Source: Cytophagales bacterium
Lineage (GTDB): Bacteria > Bacteroidota > Bacteroidia > Cytophagales > Cyclobacteriaceae
NCBI GenBank assembly: GCA_003537495.1
Contig: DPSB01000122.1
Span: 1 to 6,506, forward strand
Reading direction: 5' to 3'
Length of the DNA: 6,506 nt
Numbering within the stretch: the stretch's first letter is position 1; each line of letters starts with the position of its first letter. The translations under genes and the position numbers were made by a program. Below, in pieces: positions 1 to 6,453 of the stretch. The notes beneath the pieces are model-generated. The model ran no database searches. It had not been told where the DNA came from and saw only the letters and a program-made list of their open reading frames with translations.

Positions 1-162
1 GGCTTTGCGAATGATGCGACTTTGTCCGGCATGCGAACCATTTTCGTGTGGAATACTGAATTGCTCTATCCCTAAAACCTTTACACCACTTTTAGCGAGG
101 TAATAGCAGGCTGCTGAGCCCATGGAGCCCACACCGATTACAATTACATCATACGATGCCAT
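1..162 (-). CDS. FAD-dependent amine oxidase, monomeric sarcosine oxidase / N-methyltryptophan oxidase family (N-terminal 54 residues, runs off the left edge)
   Basis: Only the N-terminus is present, beginning MASYDVIVIGVGSMG. It has the dinucleotide-binding motif G10-x-G12-x-x-G15 of a Rossmann fold, with Glu33 ending the second strand where it would bind the FAD ribose. This is followed by a segment (N41-G-S-H44-A-G-Q-S-R49-I-I-R52) that closely matches the family signature NGSHHGDTRIIR. Known members oxidise N-methyl amino acids such as sarcosine with FAD and O2, yielding formaldehyde, the demethylated amino acid and H2O2. They are cytoplasmic, and no signal peptide is seen here. By remembered alignment, Arg49 and Arg52 near the flavin are kept, but the second His of the HH pair is Ala45, and D-T is replaced by Q-S. 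The substrate therefore cannot be assumed to be sarcosine. The start ATG (162-160) shares one base with the stop of the upstream cytochrome gene (TAATG), which fixes the start and suggests coupled translation. The flavin-linking Cys and the substrate residues lie outside the window. Confidence 0.88.
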   Translation of the reverse strand, partial: MASYDVIVIGVGSMGSAACYYLAKSGVKVLGIEQFSIPHENGSHAGQSRIIRKA

Positions 163-3100
163 TACTCTTCTTTCAACGTAGCCAGAAAGCTTACCACATC
201 GCGGATCTCGCGTTTGGTTAGCAAGTATTGCATGGGCGGCATACTGGATGGTGAATCGGTGCGCTTGCTTACAGCGGTTTTAAGAATCACGGTATCGGGT
301 TTGTCGCCCGACTTTATCACAAACGAATCAGTAAGTTCCTTTTGCAAAATGCCAATTACTTTTTTGCCCGATGTAAGTTCAAGTGTTACCACCCCATAGC
401 CATCGGCAATTCGCGCACTCGGGTTGATCAGGGATTCCAAAAGTTGCTCTCGCGTTAAGCGTTTGGCTACACCATTAATGCGTGGGCCAGCGGTTCCGCC
501 ATAGTCATCAATGGAATGACACCGTACACATTGTGCTGTGGGGTGACTCCAAAAGAGCCATCCACCTTTGGATGGATCGCCACCCAACAATGCACCAGCA
601 AAGCTTGCACCTAATGAATCAGCTGATTGAGTACGAACGGCTTTTGCAAACCGATCTTTCAAGGTTTGTGATTTTGTGCTGTCAATTGCCTCAGCCAACT
701 CTAATTGTAATTCAACAGGAAGTTTCTTTGATTCCAGTTTAGTAAGAATGGTTTCAAAAGTTTTTTCAGAAAACTCCAATGGTAAACTACCCAATGTAGT
801 AATGGCTGCTTGTTGTTCTTCTGTTGTACGGGTGTTGATTACATCGGTAAGCAAAGTAGCCATCACTTTTTTATCAAGGTCGATTTTGCCCAAGAGATCT
901 AATCCAGTCACGCGAACACTTTTGTCTTTATCGGCCAATGCAGCTGCGATTGCATCTTGCATGAACGTTGTGTTTAGTTTGGCCAATGCACGCAACGCTT
1001 CTATTTTTACTTCCGGTTGCTTATCGGATTTTATCCGTGTCAATAACTGCGAAGCTGCCGCATCAAGTTTTAACTTACCAATTGCTTTTGCTGTGCTCGT
1101 ACGAATGGTTGCTGCTGAATTGGAAAGCTGTTGAATCAATATAGCCTCTGATTTTTGTTGTACTGTGGCGAGATCGCGAGTAATCTCACCCCGATAACGA
1201 CCATCTACCCTATCCAATACCGAAGGTTTTGCCCAGGTACTTAAAGCTGCTATGGCTTCGGCACGTAATACTAAAGGCGCATTCTGTTTTTGCAGATAGG
1301 TTAATAAATTTTCCATGGCCAGATCTGTACCCACCCGCAGGTTGGCATTAATGCTTCTGCGGATCAGTGGTTCATTCGAAAAAGTAGTGGTTGTTAAAAG
1401 GTTGGCCAATGCCGGTAATGCTTCGGTTATTGACTTATCATCGTTAATGGCGCGAGCTGTTTCGGTTACGATAAATTCATCCACATCGTTTAAATACAAG
1501 GCAATGCCCGGATGTTGCATGCGTCTTAATGCTAGTACAGCACCGAGGCGTACCGCTCGAGATGGATGACTACTCAACGCCATCAGTTTATCTGCTTTAC
1601 CAATCCGCGCCAGCGCTAATGCCGTTGCATGGCGAATGTATTCATCCGAATCGTTATTGGTTTGAAGTAATTCGATCAATGCATCAAAAGCAGCTTCATG
1701 TGCGATGCGGCCCAATGCTTCCGCTGCGAAGAATTTTACGCGTGGGTTTTCATCTTTCAATAATGGAATCAATTCAGCAGCAGCTTTAGCATACCGTACA
1801 TCGCCCAACCAACGGGCAGCTTGTGCACGGATTTCGCCATCATGATCTTTCAAATAGGGAATCAGATTATCGGCAACGGCAGCATCCTTTCTTGCGATCT
1901 GGCTTAAGCCCCACACTGCATGGACGCGTGCCAATTGATTTTCTTTTTGGCTCAGATAGTTTTTGAATACTTCTGTTTGCTTGCGCGCTGCTAATTCAAA
2001 CTGTGCTTTTTGTCGCACCCGCATATCGGCATGTAATAGCATCTTACCCAAGGCATCAGTATCGTATTCGGTAATATCCGACTTAATCAACTTTTCTGTT
2101 TCTGCCCGTATTGCTTTGTCAGGATTATTCACATCTAATTTCCAGATGCGTCCGTAATCTTTCGTGCCCCACCCTTCAATCCAATCACCCATGTACAAGG
2201 CTCCATCAGGACCAAAGTCAATACCGGTTGCCAGTACACCACTCAAAATCATTTTCGATTCCACAAACTCGAACGAAGCACCTTTTGGTTTTAGCTTAAA
2301 AGCATGAATCCCCGACTTGGTTGGGTTGCCCACAAACTCTACGATGAAAAAGTTATTCTTAAATCGTTTGCCCAAAGCCGTGCCCGGGTTATACAACATA
2401 CCCGTTGGGCCGTTTACAAAATTTTTGATAGTAGGCAGAATGTATGCCGGCTGACCTTCGTGACGCGGGATGTACAACTTTTCATCCATCCATACTTTGT
2501 AAGTGTTGTTATCCGGATCGCGATACTTACCAAACTGCCAGTTGGTACGCCAACCAATGTCGGCACCATCAACCACATAAACCAGTCGCTCACTTTCACC
2601 CGGATGATCGCCATCGTTGTCTTCACTGATCAGGTTACCATATTCATCAAACACAAACTCGTGTGTGTTGCGATTACCATACGCAAATACTTCAAAGTTG
2701 CTGCCATCGGGTTCTGATCGTACAATCACACCGCTGTTGGGATGTTCATACTTTTCGCCATTGGGACCTGTGCCATTAAAACCAATATCACCAATCTGCC
2801 AATAGATACGACCATCGGGGCCAACCTCTATACCCGACATACCATGACCACCAAAGCCAATGTGAATTCCATATCCATGCGAGAGCGAAGTTTTCTTTTC
2901 GGCAAGTCCCCACTTGTTTTCATTAATGCGCCACAGATCGGGGCCAATGGCCACAAACAAATCATCGCCATGTTTTAGAACGCCACCGGCTGCATCGGTG
3001 GTTTCATCGTTGAAGTCTTCCACCACCAATTGCGATTTATCGGCAAAGCCATCGCCATCGGTATCTTCAATGCGATAGATGTGTTCTTTTTGAATGGTAA

Positions 3101-3536
3101 GGTCGCGCCAGTCGTGAGAGCCATCGCCATTAACATCGGTCAGCCATTCATTTTTAGTACTGAGTTCGGGTGCCAATACTTTCTTTAAGAAGGCCCGTTT
3201 GTCTTCGATTGTTTGTAAAGCGATAGACGCTATCTCCCAATCCTGATGGCCACGGATATCAAACTCCGAATCTTTTTGGCGGTTGGTGCGCGTGTAATAA
3301 ATTCTTCCCTGGTCGTCAATATCAATTGACACAGGATCGGCCACAAGCGAATCGCTGCCCCAAAGGGTAAGTACCAACCCTGAATCAATTTGCGGAACTA
3401 CGGTTTTCTGAATGGATTGTGCCAAGGTTGCAGCTGCTGTGGGCGATAACTGTTTAGTTCGAAGATCAGCGGGTGGTTTTTCGCAACTGAAAACGATCGC
3501 AGTAATGACTAGCAGAGTAGATACTTTAAGGCGCAT
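162..3536 (-). CDS. PVC-type heme-binding lipoprotein: beta-propeller dehydrogenase domain, HEAT repeats, C-terminal cytochrome c
   Basis: The 1124-residue protein begins with a lipoprotein signal peptide (hydrophobic residues 5-16, lipobox V-F-S-C18), so it is probably anchored in the envelope. Residues about 50-470 resemble the propeller of soluble glucose/sorbosone dehydrogenase-like proteins of the 'putative membrane-bound dehydrogenase' family. Typical pieces are EVGPDGRIYW (237-246), DNDGD (306-310), LVYVVDGADIGWR (318-330) and GDWIEGWGTKDYGRIWKL (450-467). Acidic stretches DVNGDG (134-139) and DTDGDG (158-163) look like Ca-binding loops. Residues about 495-960 are alpha-helical HEAT/armadillo-type repeats, clearest at 557-625. 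The C-terminus is a cytochrome c domain with heme motif C1003-V-R-C1006-H1007 and a likely Met axial ligand in SMPPM (1098-1102). The likely role is oxidation of an unknown, perhaps sugar-like, substrate with electrons passed to the heme; this is inferred. The start follows an A-rich leader without a Shine-Dalgarno, and the stop overlaps the downstream flavoprotein start. The family is abundant in Planctomycetes/Verrucomicrobia and also occurs in Bacteroidota. Confidence 0.93.
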   Translation of the reverse strand: MRLKVSTLLVITAIVFSCEKPPADLRTKQLSPTAAATLAQSIQKTVVPQIDSGLVLTLWGSDSLVADPVSIDIDDQGRIYYTRTNRQKDSEFDIRGHQDWEIASIALQTIEDKRAFLKKVLAPELSTKNEWLTDVNGDGSHDWRDLTIQKEHIYRIEDTDGDGFADKSQLVVEDFNDETTDAAGGVLKHGDDLFVAIGPDLWRINENKWGLAEKKTSLSHGYGIHIGFGGHGMSGIEVGPDGRIYWQIGDIGFNGTGPNGEKYEHPNSGVIVRSEPDGSNFEVFAYGNRNTHEFVFDEYGNLISEDNDGDHPGESERLVYVVDGADIGWRTNWQFGKYRDPDNNTYKVWMDEKLYIPRHEGQPAYILPTIKNFVNGPTGMLYNPGTALGKRFKNNFFIVEFVGNPTKSGIHAFKLKPKGASFEFVESKMILSGVLATGIDFGPDGALYMGDWIEGWGTKDYGRIWKLDVNNPDKAIRAETEKLIKSDITEYDTDALGKMLLHADMRVRQKAQFELAARKQTEVFKNYLSQKENQLARVHAVWGLSQIARKDAAVADNLIPYLKDHDGEIRAQAARWLGDVRYAKAAAELIPLLKDENPRVKFFAAEALGRIAHEAAFDALIELLQTNNDSDEYIRHATALALARIGKADKLMALSSHPSRAVRLGAVLALRRMQHPGIALYLNDVDEFIVTETARAINDDKSITEALPALANLLTTTTFSNEPLIRRSINANLRVGTDLAMENLLTYLQKQNAPLVLRAEAIAALSTWAKPSVLDRVDGRYRGEITRDLATVQQKSEAILIQQLSNSAATIRTSTAKAIGKLKLDAAASQLLTRIKSDKQPEVKIEALRALAKLNTTFMQDAIAAALADKDKSVRVTGLDLLGKIDLDKKVMATLLTDVINTRTTEEQQAAITTLGSLPLEFSEKTFETILTKLESKKLPVELQLELAEAIDSTKSQTLKDRFAKAVRTQSADSLGASFAGALLGGDPSKGGWLFWSHPTAQCVRCHSIDDYGGTAGPRINGVAKRLTREQLLESLINPSARIADGYGVVTLELTSGKKVIGILQKELTDSFVIKSGDKPDTVILKTAVSKRTDSPSSMPPMQYLLTKREIRDVVSFLATLKEE

Positions 3537-3554
3537 TGCTTATTGATTAGTTTC

Positions 3555-3588
3555 GAAAGATAAGAAGTTTAGGAATTTAAGCCCTCAA
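3555..3588 (-). promoter_or_regulatory. candidate Bacteroidota-type promoter for the cytochrome/flavoprotein operon
   Basis: On the minus strand, TATCTTTC (3562-3555) matches the Bacteroidota -7 consensus TAnnTTTG at all fixed positions but the last. A TTG (3588-3586) lies 23 bp upstream, at the long end of the usual spacing to the -33 element. It would place transcription start shortly upstream of the ATG at 3536. This is a motif match only, and one of its bases is off consensus. Confidence 0.3.
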
Positions 3589-3622
3589 CCATCTTAACTC
3601 GTGCGTTAACTACATTTGGTTT

Positions 3623-3644
3623 GCCCTCTCCCACGGGAGAGGGC
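3623..3644. repeat. perfect 10-bp-arm palindrome (CCCTCTCCC / GGGAGAGGG type intergenic repeat)
   Basis: GCCCTCTCCC (3623-3632) and GGGAGAGGGC (3635-3644) are exact reverse complements separated by only AC. About 30 bases further, GTTGGGTGAGGG (3674-3685) repeats the G-rich theme. This combination resembles a short dispersed intergenic repeat seen in many bacterial genomes, which I infer from memory rather than from a search. It has no T tract, so it is not an obvious intrinsic terminator in either direction. It lies between the two divergent genes, upstream of both candidate promoters. Confidence 0.7.
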
Positions 3645-3731
3645 GGCAGAAATTATCTGAACTGAAAAGTTTTGTTGGGTGAGGGACTGACCATTCGTGT
3701 AGTATCGTAAATGTGTATTTTGCCATTCTAC

Positions 3732-3739
3732 TAACTTTG
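3732..3739 (+). promoter_or_regulatory. -7 promoter element for the S9 peptidase gene
   Basis: TAACTTTG is a perfect match to the Bacteroidota -7 consensus TAnnTTTG and ends 22 bases before the ATG at 3762. No clear TTG is found 17-23 bp upstream; the nearest TTG (3720-3722) is too close, so the -33 part is weak. The predicted leader is only about 15 bases, A/T-rich and without a Shine-Dalgarno, as is common in this phylum. Confidence 0.5.
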
Positions 3740-3761
3740 AGTCTTTAAAAACATTTCTCTC

Positions 3762-5816
3762 ATGAATAAGCTTATCAAACTCTGCCTGTTGGCATTTCTT
3801 CCATTCGTTGGATTCGCGCAGGATAAACTCAAACGCATGCCGGGCTACGATCAATATAGTAAGATCGCCCCGCAGATTCGTTCATCCATCAAGTCAGGAA
3901 GCCTGACAGTTACCTGGAGTGAAGATGGTTCATCGTTCGATTATGTGCAAGACAAAAAACTTTATCGCTACACAGTTAAAACCAAAACTGTAAAAGAAGT
4001 TGGCGATGCACCAACAACCGAAAGGCGGTTTCCTCCGCGCCCAGCCCGCGGCCGGCAGTATGATTTCGCCAACTCGCCCGATGGCAAATGGAAGGCCTAC
4101 ACAAAAGAGCGGAATATGTTTATCAGCGAAGCCAATGGTGCAAACAGTGTGGCCATTACAACCGATGGTAACGAGCCGAATCAGCTTAAATATGGTATTG
4201 CCACCTGGGTATATGGTGAAGAGTTGGGACAAAACACCGCCATGTGGTGGTCGCCCGATAGCAAGAAGATTGCTTTCTATAAATTCGATGAAAAGAATGC
4301 AAAGAAGTTTTATGTGTTGTTGAATCAATTAAAACTCCAAGACTCACTAGAGATTGAAGCGTATCCAAAAGTGGGTGCAGCCAACCTGCCAGTGGATTTA
4401 ATGGTGTATGATCTGGAAACCAAGAAAACAACCCCATTGGATTTACGTGATGGCAAGCCGTATCATGATGGTGACCTGGGTACTTATATCTACGATGTGG
4501 ATTGGACACCTGATAGCAAAGAGGTTTTGTACCACAGTACTAATCGCAAGCAGGATATAATGGAGTATCGGGCTGCTGATCCGGCCACGGGTAAAAGTCG
4601 TACGGTAGTGCGCGAAGAATGGTTAGCCAGTTACACCGAAAACTCACCAGAGATTCGTGTGTTGAAAGATGGCAAACGATTTATCTGGGCTTCTGAACGC
4701 AGCGGCTTCAACAATTATTACCTGTATGATTTAAGCGGAAAATTGATTACAGCACTTACAAAACATCCGTTTGAAGTTTCGCGCATTGTAAAAGTTGATG
4801 AGAAAGAAGGCACACTGTATTATCTGGCTCGCAGTGGAGACAACCACATGAAGATGCAATTGCATCGCGTAAAGCTGGATGGCTCAAAAGATATTCGGTT
4901 AACCGATCCCGCTTTTCATCACACCATTACACTTTCGCCCGATAATAAATTTTTTGTGGATGTAGCAGAGACGCACAACACTCCACCAACAACTTCGCTT
5001 ATTGATGCAAAGGGTAAAGTGGCGGCTGAGATTGCCAAAAGTGACATGAACAAGAGTGAACAATTGGGTTTGAAGAAGGTGGAAGTATATACCTTTACTT
5101 CCGCTGACGGTGTTACGCCCTTGCACGGTGTAATCCACTTCCCTTCCAACTTCGATCCCTCCAAAAAGTACCCGGTTATACTGAGTAATTATGGCGGTCC
5201 GGCTACGAATGCTTTTCGTGAAAACTTTACCTACCCCGATGCTTTGACCGAATATGGTTTCCTCGTATTGAACATCGATGGTCGGAATGCCGGTGGTAAA
5301 GGCAAGAAGTTGTTGGATCAGCTTTATGGTAATTTAGGTTTTGTAGAGATGGATGATTTTGCAGCAGGCGTAAAAGCATTGTATTCGCGTCCGTATTTTG
5401 ATAAAGATCGTGTAGGCGTGTACGGTACTTCCTATGGTGGTACTACCGCAGCAACATTATTGTTACGTTACCCCGATGTATTTCATGCAGCCGTTGCCAA
5501 CTCGGCTGTAACAGACTGGCGCAACTACGATAACATCTACACCGAGCGCTTTATGAACACACTAGAAAATAACAAGAAAGGTTATGATGCTTCCAGTTTG
5601 ATGCCGATGGCGAAAAACCTGAAGGGTGAACTGATGGTATTTTATGGTACGGCTGACAACAATGTGCATCCTTCCAACTCATTGCAGTTGATTGATGCCT
5701 TGCAGAAAGCCGGTAAGAGTTTTGAGGTTCAGGTTGCACCCGATGGTGGACACGTGGCGATGAATCGTGATCGGATGATGGAGTTTTTTATTCAACATTT
5801 GGTGTTGAAGAAGTAG
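3762..5816 (+). CDS. secreted dipeptidyl-peptidase IV-like serine peptidase (family S9)
   Basis: The 684-residue protein starts with a signal peptide (MNKLIKLCLLAFLPFVGFA, cleavage likely before Q20), so it is periplasmic or surface-located. Residues about 30-430 form the DPP IV N-terminal beta-propeller. It includes WVYGEE (149-154), whose Glu153/Glu154 align with the double Glu that binds the free N-terminus of substrates in DPP IV, and WWSPDSKKIAFYKFDE (162-177). Residues about 440-684 are the alpha/beta-hydrolase domain. It shows NYGGP with the oxyanion Tyr477, the nucleophile Ser557 in GTSYGG, Tyr589/Tyr593 in the NYDNIYTERF substrate pocket, Asp632 in GTADNNVH and His664 in DGGH. All triad residues are present, so an active enzyme releasing N-terminal dipeptides, typically X-Pro, is likely. 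The usual Trp of GWSYGG is Thr556 and DGRG is DGRN (506-509), which are minor departures. It is slightly shorter than characterised bacterial DPP IVs (about 720). The gene stands alone, with its own -7 element and a terminator. Confidence 0.93.
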   Translation: MNKLIKLCLLAFLPFVGFAQDKLKRMPGYDQYSKIAPQIRSSIKSGSLTVTWSEDGSSFDYVQDKKLYRYTVKTKTVKEVGDAPTTERRFPPRPARGRQYDFANSPDGKWKAYTKERNMFISEANGANSVAITTDGNEPNQLKYGIATWVYGEELGQNTAMWWSPDSKKIAFYKFDEKNAKKFYVLLNQLKLQDSLEIEAYPKVGAANLPVDLMVYDLETKKTTPLDLRDGKPYHDGDLGTYIYDVDWTPDSKEVLYHSTNRKQDIMEYRAADPATGKSRTVVREEWLASYTENSPEIRVLKDGKRFIWASERSGFNNYYLYDLSGKLITALTKHPFEVSRIVKVDEKEGTLYYLARSGDNHMKMQLHRVKLDGSKDIRLTDPAFHHTITLSPDNKFFVDVAETHNTPPTTSLIDAKGKVAAEIAKSDMNKSEQLGLKKVEVYTFTSADGVTPLHGVIHFPSNFDPSKKYPVILSNYGGPATNAFRENFTYPDALTEYGFLVLNIDGRNAGGKGKKLLDQLYGNLGFVEMDDFAAGVKALYSRPYFDKDRVGVYGTSYGGTTAATLLLRYPDVFHAAVANSAVTDWRNYDNIYTERFMNTLENNKKGYDASSLMPMAKNLKGELMVFYGTADNNVHPSNSLQLIDALQKAGKSFEVQVAPDGGHVAMNRDRMMEFFIQHLVLKK

Positions 5817-5851
5817 AGATTACCCCATCGAAGTGTTTGGAGTAGTTTTTT

Positions 5852-5886
5852 GCCGTCAGGTTTTTCAACCTTACGGCTTTTTTTTT
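5852..5886 (+). terminator. intrinsic (rho-independent) terminator of the S9 peptidase gene
   Basis: GCCGTCAGGTT (5852-5862) pairs with AACCTTACGGC (5867-5877) around a TTTC loop, giving ten pairs with a single C5857/T5872 mismatch. Nine T residues (5878-5886) follow directly. It begins 35 bases after the peptidase stop codon. The mismatch would vanish if T5872 were G, which suggests that a perfect palindrome decayed or was recruited as a terminator. Confidence 0.88.
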
Positions 5887-5891
5887 GGTCA

Positions 5892-5911
5892 GTCAGGTTG
5901 GAAGACCTGAC
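5892..5911. repeat. 7-bp-arm palindrome sharing the GTCAGGTT core with the terminator stem
   Basis: GTCAGGT (5892-5898) and ACCTGAC (5905-5911) are exact reverse complements around the 6-base loop TGGAAG. The 8-mer GTCAGGTT also occurs at 5855-5862, in the left arm of the preceding terminator. It could be a dispersed intergenic palindrome or an operator for the EthD gene 43 bases downstream; the sequence alone does not decide. Confidence 0.55.
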
Positions 5912-5928
5912 AAGAAGCTTAAAAACTT

Positions 5929-5936
5929 TAACTTTA
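5929..5936 (+). promoter_or_regulatory. candidate -7 element for the EthD-family gene
   Basis: TAACTTTA differs from TAnnTTTG only at the last base and lies 17 bases before the ATG at 5954. The nearest upstream TTG (5898-5900) is 28 bp away, longer than usual, and falls inside the palindrome. A separate promoter is expected because a strong terminator lies just upstream. Confidence 0.3.
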
Positions 5937-5953
5937 ACACAAAACACACGATT

Positions 5954-6358
5954 ATGAAATCAAAACTCATTTTAACCTGTTTATTGTTCACGGTAAGTTT
6001 TATAACATTCAGTCAGGAGAAACAAGCGGCCTCTGCTGAAAAAGGTTTGATCAAAGTATCCATTATGTATCCGTATGCAGAAGGCAAGACGTTTAATATG
6101 GACTACTACGAAAGCACGCATATGCCCATGGTTGCCAAGTTTATAGGAAACAATCTTGTCAAGTACACGATTGAAAAAGTTACCGCAAGTGGTATTCCCA
6201 ACCAGCCCATACCCTATATGGCGATTGGTACGTTCTATGTAAAAAGCCTGAGTGATTACCAGGCGGCTATTGCGCCAAACCGCGATGCCATCCGTGCCGA
6301 CTTTGCAAATTATACAAATGCCACTCCGGTGATTATTATTAGTGAGGTGATAAGGTGA
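5954..6358 (+). CDS. exported EthD-family protein (dimeric alpha/beta-barrel fold)
   Basis: The 134-residue protein has a signal peptide at 1-20 (MKSKLILTCLLFTVSFITFS, cleavage likely before Q21), then an EthD domain at about 32-132. Family hallmarks are IKVSIMYP (33-40), the DYYESTHMPMV segment (50-60) with conserved His56, a central Y-x-A-I-G-T-F-Y strand, and NYTNATPVIIISEV near the end. EthD proteins are small ferredoxin-like dimers. The founding member is needed for ethyl tert-butyl ether degradation in Rhodococcus, and the biochemical role of most members is unknown. Most that I know lack a signal peptide, so export is unusual. The ATG at 5954 was chosen because the signal peptide begins there; the frame stays open upstream to a TTG at 5885, but that codon lies in the terminator T tract. 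The leader is A-rich without a Shine-Dalgarno. The 3' 53 coding bases near its end are repeated downstream. Confidence 0.85.
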   Translation: MKSKLILTCLLFTVSFITFSQEKQAASAEKGLIKVSIMYPYAEGKTFNMDYYESTHMPMVAKFIGNNLVKYTIEKVTASGIPNQPIPYMAIGTFYVKSLSDYQAAIAPNRDAIRADFANYTNATPVIIISEVIR

Positions 6359-6417
6359 GTTTTAGTGCCCATCATATGACATCAACCTTAAAACCAACTC
6401 ACTATAGATACCAAGAC

Positions 6418-6442
6418 GCGGGGTCGCTATCGCAGACCCCGC
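6418..6442. repeat. GC-rich hairpin between the EthD gene and its duplicated tail
   Basis: GCGGGGTCGC (6418-6427) pairs with GC (6432-6433) plus GACCCCGC (6435-6442), with a 4-base TATC loop and one bulged A (6434), giving ten mostly G-C pairs. There is no T tract on either side, so it is not a classical terminator, although it could end or stabilise the EthD transcript. It sits in the 95-base spacer between the two copies of the EthD 3' end and looks like an intergenic palindromic repeat unit. Confidence 0.65.
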
Positions 6443-6453
6443 ATGGAAAAGGA

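Noticed and set aside
676..1134. Plus-strand open frame of about 150 codons
   Set aside because: It lies antisense inside the HEAT-repeat region of the cytochrome lipoprotein and shows no recognisable domain. It is a shadow of the biased codon use of the real gene.
1800..1870. Possible DNA-level tandem repeats in the HEAT region
   Set aside because: The repetition is at the protein level (helical repeats about 30-40 residues long). I see no near-identical nucleotide repeats.
2304..2717. Plus-strand open frame of 137 codons antisense to the propeller domain
   Set aside because: It is fully covered by a convincing gene on the other strand and its translation has no recognisable motif.
3606..3854. 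Minus-strand open frame of 82 codons crossing the divergent intergenic region
   Set aside because: It overlaps the signal-peptide coding region of the peptidase, the -7 element and the palindrome, and resembles no protein.
3930..4328. Minus-strand open frame of 132 codons within the S9 peptidase
   Set aside because: It is antisense to a conserved domain containing the double-Glu motif. Its composition is that of a reverse-strand shadow.
5885..5953. N-terminal extension of the EthD gene from a TTG at 5885
   Set aside because: The TTG lies within the terminator T tract and the added residues are not protein-like. The ATG at 5954 starts a clean signal peptide.
6418..6442. Intrinsic terminator for the EthD gene
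   Set aside because: The stem is strong but no T tract follows on either strand, so it is listed as a hairpin repeat rather than a terminator.
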